Of a stretch of 54,453 bases of DNA, positions 7,936 through 14,512 are shown one piece after another. Position numbers and translations under genes: made by a program. Each line of letters begins with the position of its first letter. Position 1 is the stretch's first letter. This DNA comes from Paracoccus denitrificans (GTDB lineage: Bacteria > Pseudomonadota > Alphaproteobacteria > Rhodobacterales > Rhodobacteraceae). Under the pieces are notes generated by a model. It searched no databases, was not told the DNA's origin, and saw only the letters and a list, made by a program, of their open reading frames with translations. The stretch covers positions 1 to 54,453 of the forward strand of contig NZ_FNEA01000027.1 of NCBI RefSeq assembly GCF_900100045.1. The letters run 5' to 3'.

Positions 7936-9483
7936 TCAGACCCCCACGGTTGCCGGTTCCGGCCATTGCTTGCGCACCAGCGTCAGCAGGTCGTATTGCG
8001 CGGCAAGCCGGCCCTTGTCGTCCAGCACCCGGCAGATCCAGCGGACCTCGCCAAAATCGGCGCCGGGGCGGGGGATGATCTGCTTGCAGGTCATCTCGAC
8101 ATGCAGCGCGGTGCCGAAATAGACCGGCGCATAAAAGCGCAGGGCGTCGCTGCCCAGGTTGGCCAGCACCGGGCCCGGCGCGGGATCGACCAGCAACCCG
8201 TTGGCGAAGGACACGACCAACTGGCCATGTGCCACCCGATCCTCGAAGAAGGGATGGGCACGCGCCGCCTCGGCGTCCATATGGGCATAGAACAGGTCGC
8301 CGGTCAGATGGGCGAAATGCTCGACATCCGCCTGGGTGATCCGGCGCGAGGCGGTGACCAGCCGGTCGCCGGGGCACAGCGCGCCGAGCACCTTGCGGAA
8401 GGGATGGCCGTCCTGTCGCACCGGCGCGCCCGGATGCCAGATGCCGGTCAACTCGGTCATCCGTGCGGGCGCGGCGGTGATCTCGACCCGCACCATGAAG
8501 CGCAGTGCCCGGTCGGAACAGGGCGAGACCCGCGTCGTCTGGTCCAGCACCGCCTTGCCGACATGGCCGCCGAGCGCGCGCAGCGTGCCGCAAAGAAAGC
8601 CCTCATCCTGCGAGATCAGGTGCAGGTCGCCCGGACAGGCCCGGCGGGCCAGCGCCGCCGCCTGTTCGGGGGCGTCATAGGGTGCCAGCAGCACGTCGAG
8701 ACCTGCCAGCGCCCGCGACAACTCGCGCGGCAGAATGACCATCGGCGCCGGCAGGCCGGGGGTGGTGTTCGAAAGGGCTTGGTCAATGAAATCCCGAAGC
8801 GCTGGCGAATCCGGGCCGAGATCCGGCCCCAGGATCGCCAGCATCTGTCCCTGCGCCGAGCGCTCCAGCATGACCTCGCCCGCCGCGATCAGCGGGTGAT
8901 GCTGCAGGGCAAAGGCCCCCGGGGTCAGGCGGGACAGGCAGATCACATCCTCGGGCGACAGATGCGGCGCCAGTTCGGCAGGGCTGGCGGCGATGGCTTG
9001 CAGCGCGCCCTTGGGCAGCAGGCCGCGGGCGGCGATGGTTTCCGCAAGCCCGGCCAGCGGCCCATGCTCTGGCGCGCAGAACAGACAGGGCAGGCCCGAC
9101 AGGATCGCCGCGCCCATCGCCTCGATCATCTGCGGCGCGTCGCTGCCGCACAGGAAGGCGACGCCCGCCCGCGGCATCATCACCCGCTGCGTCAGCGCAT
9201 CGCCCGCCTCGCGCGGCTGGCCGCAGGGAATCAGCTTGCCGGACGGATAATCGCGCAGGCAGGCCGCCGCCATGCTGGCCGCCATGGCCAGCGGACCTTC
9301 CAGCCCAACTCCCTCGGGCACCTTGAGCAGATCCTTGCCCAGCCGGCGCAGCAGTTGCGCGCGCTCATGCAGGTCCAGCGCGGCCAGCGCGTCGCGGCCT
9401 GCCTCGCGCGACCGGGCCACGGCCCGCGCTATGGCGGCGCAACCGGCATGGCTTTCGAATTCTCCAAGATGTCGCGTCTTCAT
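7936..9483 (-). CDS. paaZ2: PaaZ2-like protein: degenerate aldehyde dehydrogenase domain plus intact MaoC hydratase
   Basis: A 515-residue relative of the phenylacetate ring-opening enzyme PaaZ (about 680 residues). The N-terminal part follows the PaaZ aldehyde dehydrogenase domain (AALDLHERAQLLRRLGK, LAILGPDLGPDS) but is shortened, and the place of the nucleophilic Cys (normally KAGQKCTAIRR) reads NTTPGLPAPMVIL, with no Cys. The C-terminal MaoC domain is intact: VEHFAHLTGDLFYAHMDAEA with the catalytic Asp and His, then FFEDRVAHGQLVVSFANGL. Such a protein would hydrate and open oxepin-CoA but not oxidise the aldehyde, letting it cyclise to the seven-membered ring used for TDA. ATG 9483 has GGAAAGG eight bases upstream. 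It leads the ABC importer operon and faces the methyltransferase gene across a region with two putative TdaA boxes. Confidence 0.82.
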   Translation of the reverse strand: MKTRHLGEFESHAGCAAIARAVARSREAGRDALAALDLHERAQLLRRLGKDLLKVPEGVGLEGPLAMAASMAAACLRDYPSGKLIPCGQPREAGDALTQRVMMPRAGVAFLCGSDAPQMIEAMGAAILSGLPCLFCAPEHGPLAGLAETIAARGLLPKGALQAIAASPAELAPHLSPEDVICLSRLTPGAFALQHHPLIAAGEVMLERSAQGQMLAILGPDLGPDSPALRDFIDQALSNTTPGLPAPMVILPRELSRALAGLDVLLAPYDAPEQAAALARRACPGDLHLISQDEGFLCGTLRALGGHVGKAVLDQTTRVSPCSDRALRFMVRVEITAAPARMTELTGIWHPGAPVRQDGHPFRKVLGALCPGDRLVTASRRITQADVEHFAHLTGDLFYAHMDAEAARAHPFFEDRVAHGQLVVSFANGLLVDPAPGPVLANLGSDALRFYAPVYFGTALHVEMTCKQIIPRPGADFGEVRWICRVLDDKGRLAAQYDLLTLVRKQWPEPATVGV

Positions 9484-9563
9484 GGCGAGCGCCTTTCCGT
9501 CATCCCGCTGCCAGTGACCACGCCTGCCGCGCCCGCACCAATCGATTCTTTCGAGTGCAGCCC

Positions 9564-9584
9564 TCAGGATTTCCGATGGTTTCA
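9564..9584 (+). promoter_or_regulatory. Putative TdaA operator copy, paaZ-proximal
   Basis: CCCTCAGGATTTCCGATGG is identical over 14 bases (TCAGGATTTCCGAT) to the box in front of tdaC. It lies 81 bases upstream of the paaZ-like start on the other strand and 141 bases before the methyltransferase start, and is exactly 50 bases from the second copy at 9614. Binding by the local LysR protein is inferred from the T-N11-A geometry. Confidence 0.55.
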
Positions 9585-9613
9585 CTAGGATATAAGGGAT
9601 CGGGAGGGCTGCC

Positions 9614-9634
9614 CTCAGCACATCCGATTTGACC
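9614..9634 (+). promoter_or_regulatory. Putative TdaA operator copy, methyltransferase-proximal
   Basis: CCCTCAGCACATCCGATTTG keeps the TCAG-N4-TCCGATTTG arrangement of the tdaC box with unchanged spacing, and starts with the same CCC as the copy 50 bases upstream. It lies about 91 bases before the GTG start of the methyltransferase gene. Paired boxes in a divergent promoter suit a LysR activator serving both directions. Confidence 0.55.
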
Positions 9635-9724
9635 GCTGCCCGGCTTCGGACAAGGCTGCCGGCAATGCAACCTGCACAGGTAGCCGCACCCCCTGACACT
9701 ATCCCTTTCTCAAGGAGGAAACGG

Positions 9725-10501
9725 GTGGACAATATTGCCTTGTCGGAAAAGGAAGACCTCCACAACCAGTTCGGAGAAACCGAGGAAATCGGCGGCAACC
9801 ATTATCGCGCCTATGTCGGGCCGCCGAACTACTACGACCTGATCGGGGCGACGCAGTTCTATCTGCTGACGCTTTTCGGCATGCGCGAGACATCGAGCCT
9901 GCTGGACATCGGCTGCGGCTCGTTGCGCGGCGGGCGTTTCGCCATCATGTATCTGCGGCCCGGCCGCTATTACGGCATCGACCCCGAGGAATGGGCCATC
10001 AGGGACGGGCTGAAAAGCCATTTCAACGAAGAACTCGTCCAGCGCCGCAAGCCGAATTTCGTCATCGACGGCGATTTCGCCTTCACGAAATTCGGCCGCA
10101 AGTTCGACCTGATGATGGCCCATTCGATCTTTACCCATGCGCCGCAATGGCAGATCGCCAAATGCATGGCCGAGGCGAAAAAGGTCATGGTGCCCCAGAC
10201 GGTGTTCCTGGCCACTTTCTTCGAGACGCTGGACGGCAGCGATTACCAGGGCGACGCCTGGCTGTATCCCGATATCGTGCGCTATCGCAGGGAAACCATC
10301 GCGCAGATCGTCCATGAGGCGGGGCTGGAATGCCACCATGTCGAATGGCCGCATCCCTTCAACCAGAAATGGATCGCCGTGACCCTGCCCGGCGCCGGGC
10401 TGGATGTCGCCCGCGCGCTGTCCGGCCAGATCTATTCCTACGAGGCGACGCTGGAGCGTCGTCGGACCGACACGACCTGGCCCGGCTCGGCCACGAACTG
10501 A
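9725..10501 (+). CDS. Class I SAM-dependent methyltransferase
   Basis: A 258-residue Rossmann-fold methyltransferase. Motif I is SSLLDIGCGSLRGGRF, followed by RYYGIDPEEW (acidic ribose-binding residue) and FDLMMAHSIFTHAP (motif IV region). The GTG at 9725 is taken as start because AAGGAGG stands directly upstream; an ATG at 9629 would add 32 unsupported residues and cover a putative operator. It is followed after 12 bases by the TdaF-like gene and so opens the operon methyltransferase, tdaF, E1, E2. Methylation of a tropolone oxygen or thiol, for tailoring or self-protection, is a reasonable guess; the sequence does not reveal the acceptor. Confidence 0.85.
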   Translation: MDNIALSEKEDLHNQFGETEEIGGNHYRAYVGPPNYYDLIGATQFYLLTLFGMRETSSLLDIGCGSLRGGRFAIMYLRPGRYYGIDPEEWAIRDGLKSHFNEELVQRRKPNFVIDGDFAFTKFGRKFDLMMAHSIFTHAPQWQIAKCMAEAKKVMVPQTVFLATFFETLDGSDYQGDAWLYPDIVRYRRETIAQIVHEAGLECHHVEWPHPFNQKWIAVTLPGAGLDVARALSGQIYSYEATLERRRTDTTWPGSATN

Positions 10502-10513
10502 AAGGAGGGCTCG

Positions 10514-11107
10514 ATGTCCGATTCCGAAAACCGCAAGCCGCGCATCCTGATCGGGGTCACCGGCTCGGTCGATGCGATGCTGGTGCCGGGCTATGTCCGG
10601 GCGATCCGCGAGGGGCTGGACTGCTCGATCTCGGTGATCCTGACGCCGGATGCGAGGAATTTCGTCAATACCGACAGCCTGTCGCTGATCGTCGAGCGGG
10701 TGATCTGCGGCGAAAGCCCCAGGGACTGGGCGACCGACCGGCCGGGGCTGATCGCGGCGGCGCATGACCTGATGATCGTGCTGCCGGCGACCGCGAACAC
10801 GTTGGCGGCGGCGGCGGCCGGAACCTCGATGAACCGGCTGACGATGATGTTCCTGGTCGGCAATTTCCCCATCGTCTTCTTCCCGGTCATGGGCCCGGCC
10901 ATGTGGGACCGCCCGGTCGTGCGTCGCAACGTGGCCGCGATCCGCGAGGACGGGCACGAGGTCATCGAGCCCGCCTGGCGCGAGCAATACGAGCCGCATT
11001 ACGGCCGCATGTATGGCCATTACACCCTGCCCGAGCCGGCGGATGTGCTGGCGGTGATCCGGCGCAAGCTCGGCATCGAGGCCGGGCGGGCGTTCGCTGC
11101 CCAATAG
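10514..11107 (+). CDS. tdaF: TdaF-like flavoprotein of the HFCD (PPC decarboxylase/EpiD) family
   Basis: A 197-residue flavoprotein of the homo-oligomeric FMN cysteine decarboxylase family. ILIGVTGSVDAM (residues 11-22) is the FMN-binding turn, LPATANTLA (90-98) the PASANT motif, and PVMGPAMWDRPVV (124-136) the PxMNxxMW substrate clamp. The clamp Asn is replaced by Gly127, and the catalytic His that normally stands 14 residues before PATANT falls on Pro77, so ordinary phosphopantothenoylcysteine or peptide-cysteine decarboxylation looks unlikely. TdaF of TDA producers belongs to this family and is thought to act in sulfur incorporation. GGAGG precedes the ATG by six bases. No precursor peptide or coaBC-type partner lies nearby. 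Confidence 0.78.
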   Translation: MSDSENRKPRILIGVTGSVDAMLVPGYVRAIREGLDCSISVILTPDARNFVNTDSLSLIVERVICGESPRDWATDRPGLIAAAHDLMIVLPATANTLAAAAAGTSMNRLTMMFLVGNFPIVFFPVMGPAMWDRPVVRRNVAAIREDGHEVIEPAWREQYEPHYGRMYGHYTLPEPADVLAVIRRKLGIEAGRAFAAQ

Positions 11108-11135
11108 GCGGGGCCAATAGACGGAGGACAGTCAG

Positions 11136-13217
11136 ATGGAAGACGTCGCCGGCGGCTTTTGCCCCGCGCAAGGCGCGCGCCCTGCCGCCGTGGACTGGCC
11201 CCGCGCCGTCCGCCTGCTGCATCTGTCCCGCGCGCTGGACGAGTTGGAGGAGACCCGGCTGGTGCCGCAGCGCAAGGTGCTCTACCAGTTCTCGGCGCGC
11301 GGGCACGACCTGGCGCAGATCCTGCTGGGCCTGCAACTCGACGATCCGCATGATGCGGTCTGCGGCTATTACCGTTCGCGCCCGATGCTGCTGGCGCTGG
11401 GGCTGGAGCCGACCGAGGCGCTGGTCTCGGCCATGGCGCGGTCGGGGGGCTATTCGGACGGGCGCGACATCGGCGTCGTCTTCAACCTGCCCAATCCCGG
11501 CGGTCCCTCGGCGCTGCCGATGTCGGGCGGTGTCGGCACGCAATACACGCCGACCGCCGGCTGGGCGCAGGCGATCCGCTATCATGCCGAGGTGCTGGGC
11601 CAGCCCGGCTACGACCGCGCCATCGCGGTGGCGCTGGGGGGCGACGGCTCGGTCGCCTCGAACGGATTCTGGTCGGCGCTGGGGGCGGCGACGGTGGGCC
11701 GGCTGCCGATGCTGTTCTGCATCGAGGACAACGGCTACGGCATCTCGGTGCCCTCGGGCGTGCAGGTGCCGGGCGGCAATATCGCCGCCAACCTGTCGGG
11801 CTGGCAGGGGCTGGCGATCCTTGACGGCGATGGCGCCGACCCGGCCGAGGCTGCGGTGCTGACGGCCGAAGCGGTGGATCATGTGCGCGACAGCCGCGCG
11901 CCGGTGCTGCTGCGGCTGTCTGTGCCGCGGCTTCAGGGCCACAGCTATCAGGATACCCAAGGCTACAAGCCGCAGGAACTGGTGGCCCGCGAATGGTCGC
12001 GCGATCCCCTGCCGCGCCTGCACGCGCATCTGGTCCCGGCGCTGATGTCGCAGGCGGAGTGGGAGGGCCATGCCCGCGCCGTGCAAGAGCAGGTGGCCGC
12101 GGCGCTGGCCCGCGCGGAATCCGTGCCGCCCGCCGCGCCCCAGACGGTGACCCGCCATGTCCGATACCAGGGCGAGATGCAGCGCATGGGCGGCCAGCAC
12201 CCACTGGGCTACAGGCCGCCGGCTTTCACCGACAGCCCCTGCGCCGAGGGCCAGCGCATCAACATGGTGACCGCCATCCGCCGCGTGCTGGAGCAGGAGA
12301 TGGCGCTGAACCCGCGCGTCGCCGTCTTTGGCGAGGATGTCGGCCCCAAGGGCGGCGTCCATGCCGCGACGCTGGGATTGCAGGAAAAGTTCGGCGCATT
12401 GCGGGTCTTCGACACCTCGCTGTCCGAAGAGGGCATCATCGGCCGCGCCGTGGGCATGGCGCTGGCCGGGCTGGTGCCGGTGCCCGAGATCCAGTTCCGC
12501 AAATATGCCGACCCGGCGGCCGAGCAGCTCAACGATTGCGCCACCCTGCGTTGGCGCACCGCCAACCGTTTCACCGCGCCCATCGTGGTGCGGATGCCCA
12601 TCGGCTATTTTCGATGCGGCGATCCCTGGCACAGCCAGACGAACGAGGTCGCCTTTGTCCACCAACCCGGCTGGGTCGTTGCCGCGCCCTCGAACGCGGC
12701 CGATGCGGCGGGCCTCTTGCGCGCGGCGCTGCGCGGCAACGATCCGGTGGTCTTCCTGGAGCATCGCGAGATGCTGGACCACCCTTCGGCGCGCCGGCCA
12801 TGGCCTGGCGACGGCTATGTCCTGCCCTTTGGCCGCGCCGCCATCACCCGGCGGGGCGAGGATGCGACGGTGGTCACATGGGGCGCCATGGTCAACCGCT
12901 GCGAGGCGGCGTCCGAGGGGCTTTCGGTCGAGATCATCGACCTGCGCACGCTGATGCCCTGGGATGCCGAGGCGGTGCTGGCTTCGGTCCGCCGCACCGG
13001 GCGCTGCCTGATCGTGCACGAGGACCTGCGCACCGCCGGCTTCGGCGCCGAGATCGCCGCCACCGTCGCCGACGAGGCCTTCGACGCACTGGATGCGCCG
13101 GTCGCACGGCTGGCCATGCCCGACATTCCCAGTCCGCACCATCCGGCGCTGCTGGAGCATGTCGTTCCCTCGGTCGCGGCCATCCGCGCGCGGCTGGACG
13201 AATTGCTGGAGTTCTGA
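11136..13217 (+). CDS. 2-oxoacid dehydrogenase E1, fused alpha and beta subunits
   Basis: A 693-residue thiamine-diphosphate enzyme joining E1-alpha (residues about 20-325) and E1-beta (about 365-693). The alpha part has the TPP-binding motif LGGDGSVASNGFWSALG with GDG at 169-171 and its later Asn in CIEDNGYGIS. The beta part has VAVFGEDVGPKGGVH, SEEGIIGRAVGMALAG and EIQFRKYADPAAEQL. The family is branched-chain-type 2-oxoacid dehydrogenase. GGAGGAC precedes the ATG. The E2 gene follows with no gap; no E3 is encoded nearby, so a housekeeping lipoamide dehydrogenase must serve. In this cluster phenylpyruvate to phenylacetyl-CoA would fit, replacing the indolepyruvate-type oxidoreductase reported for Phaeobacter. 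That substrate is inference; branched-chain oxoacids are the alternative. Confidence 0.85.
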   Translation: MEDVAGGFCPAQGARPAAVDWPRAVRLLHLSRALDELEETRLVPQRKVLYQFSARGHDLAQILLGLQLDDPHDAVCGYYRSRPMLLALGLEPTEALVSAMARSGGYSDGRDIGVVFNLPNPGGPSALPMSGGVGTQYTPTAGWAQAIRYHAEVLGQPGYDRAIAVALGGDGSVASNGFWSALGAATVGRLPMLFCIEDNGYGISVPSGVQVPGGNIAANLSGWQGLAILDGDGADPAEAAVLTAEAVDHVRDSRAPVLLRLSVPRLQGHSYQDTQGYKPQELVAREWSRDPLPRLHAHLVPALMSQAEWEGHARAVQEQVAAALARAESVPPAAPQTVTRHVRYQGEMQRMGGQHPLGYRPPAFTDSPCAEGQRINMVTAIRRVLEQEMALNPRVAVFGEDVGPKGGVHAATLGLQEKFGALRVFDTSLSEEGIIGRAVGMALAGLVPVPEIQFRKYADPAAEQLNDCATLRWRTANRFTAPIVVRMPIGYFRCGDPWHSQTNEVAFVHQPGWVVAAPSNAADAAGLLRAALRGNDPVVFLEHREMLDHPSARRPWPGDGYVLPFGRAAITRRGEDATVVTWGAMVNRCEAASEGLSVEIIDLRTLMPWDAEAVLASVRRTGRCLIVHEDLRTAGFGAEIAATVADEAFDALDAPVARLAMPDIPSPHHPALLEHVVPSVAAIRARLDELLEF

Positions 13218-14351
13218 ATGGGCTTGATCGAGGTCATCGTGCCCGCCGAGCAGGAGGGCAGCCGTGCTGTCGTGCGCCACTGGCTGAAGCGGCCGGGCGA
13301 GCGGGTCGCGCAGGACGATCCGCTGGTCGAGCTGGAGACCGACAAGGTCACGCAGGAGATCGCCGCACCGGCCGCCGGGATCCTGCACGAGATCGTCATG
13401 CAATCCGACGAAATCGTCACCCCCGGCGCGGTGCTGGCCCGGATCGACCCCACGAGCGATCCCGTGGCACCCCCGGCCGGGGCGCCAGCCGCCGCGCGCC
13501 AGCACTCTCCGGCCGTGCGGCGGCTGGCGGCGGAATACGGCATCGACCCCGGCGATATCGCCGGCAGCGGCAAGGGCGGCCGCGTCACCCGCGAGGACAT
13601 GCAGGCCGCGCATCGCGCCCGCGGCGGCACGCCCGCGCCGCAGTCCTGTTCGCGCCGGGTGCCGCATTCGCCGATGCGGCTGGCCATTGCCCGCAACATG
13701 GCGGAATCGGTCGCCCGCGCCCCGCATGTCACGGCGCTGGCCGAGGTCGATTTCACCGCCGTCACCCGCCACCGCGCGCATCTCAAGCCGCTGCTGGCGG
13801 CGCAGGGGATCAATTTGTCCCTGACCCCCTATCTGGTCGTGGCCGCCGCCGCCGCCCTGCGCGCCGTGCCCGAGGTCAACAGCCATTGGCACGAGGATGC
13901 GCTGGAGATCCATGCCGACGCGAATATCGGCATCGGTACCGCCCTGGGCGATGCCGGGCTGGTGGTGCCGGTGATCCGCAAGGCGCAGGACCTGACGCTG
14001 GAAGAGGTGGCGGGGCAATTGCAGGAATTGACGGCCCGCGCCCGCGCCGGCCGGCTTTCGGCGGCCGAGATGGCGGGCGGCAGCTTCACCATCTCGAATC
14101 ACGGCACCTCGGGGACGTTGCTGGCCGCGCCGGTCATCCTGCATGACGGGCAATCGGCGATCCTGGGCGTCGGGAGGCTGGAAAGGCGGGCAGTGGTGCG
14201 CGACGCGGGCGGCGCCGAGGCGCTGGCGATCCGCACCATGGCGCATGTCACGCTGACCATCGACCACCGGGCGCTGGACGGCCACCAGACCGGCCGCTGG
14301 CTGTCCGCATTCGCCGCGCGGATCGAGGGATGGGAGGCTCCGCCCGGATGA
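13218..14351 (+). CDS. 2-oxoacid dehydrogenase E2 (lipoyl acyltransferase)
   Basis: A 377-residue dihydrolipoyl acyltransferase. One lipoyl domain occupies residues 1-80, with the lipoylated Lys43 in ELETDKVTQEIAAP. A short Ala/Pro linker leads to the E1/E3-binding domain at about 93-135 (SPAVRRLAAEYGIDPGDIAG), and the catalytic domain follows from about 145 to the end, with NSHWHED, SFTISNHGTSG and the active-site HRALDGHQTGRW. It begins immediately after the E1 stop codon, so the two are translationally linked. It would pass the acyl group made by E1 to CoA, in this setting plausibly yielding phenylacetyl-CoA. Confidence 0.88.
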   Translation: MGLIEVIVPAEQEGSRAVVRHWLKRPGERVAQDDPLVELETDKVTQEIAAPAAGILHEIVMQSDEIVTPGAVLARIDPTSDPVAPPAGAPAAARQHSPAVRRLAAEYGIDPGDIAGSGKGGRVTREDMQAAHRARGGTPAPQSCSRRVPHSPMRLAIARNMAESVARAPHVTALAEVDFTAVTRHRAHLKPLLAAQGINLSLTPYLVVAAAAALRAVPEVNSHWHEDALEIHADANIGIGTALGDAGLVVPVIRKAQDLTLEEVAGQLQELTARARAGRLSAAEMAGGSFTISNHGTSGTLLAAPVILHDGQSAILGVGRLERRAVVRDAGGAEALAIRTMAHVTLTIDHRALDGHQTGRWLSAFAARIEGWEAPPG

Positions 14352-14380
14352 TCCCTCCTCGGCCAAGCTGAGATCTGCCT

Positions 14381-14405
14381 TCAGTTTTTGCGATTTGTGC
14401 CCGGC
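14381..14405 (+). promoter_or_regulatory. Putative TdaA operator upstream of the TonB receptor gene
   Basis: TTCAGTTTTTGCGATTTGTG followed by CCCGGCA matches the tdaC box in TCAG, the central TTT and an 11-base block CGATTTGTGCC. It sits 108-132 bases before the receptor ATG, in the largest gap of the plus-strand operon (161 bases), where a separate promoter is expected. Together with the copies at 323, 9564 and 9614 it defines a cluster-wide motif. Confidence 0.55.
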
Positions 14406-14512
14406 AGAGCGGTTTTTCTATTCTGCGCCCGGCCCTTGTCTCCCAGCCAGCGCATTCAGGCGTCCAGCCCCGGCCCCGGCAGCGGCAGTATCTGTTATGG
14501 AGAAACAACCCG

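Noticed and set aside
7936..9483. Ordinary phenylacetate degradation (PaaZ).
   Set aside because: The dehydrogenase site is lost and no paaABCDE, paaF or paaH genes occur in the window.
10514..11107. EpiD-like flavoprotein as part of a ribosomal-peptide (lantibiotic-like) cluster.
   Set aside because: No precursor peptide, cyclase or peptidase gene is near, and the catalytic His and clamp Asn are missing; the tda context explains it better.
10962..14366. Very long open frame on the minus strand (over 1,100 codons) opposite the E1 and E2 genes.
   Set aside because: It is the GC-bias shadow of two well-identified genes; the protein is Arg/Ala/Gly/His-rich with no recognisable domain.
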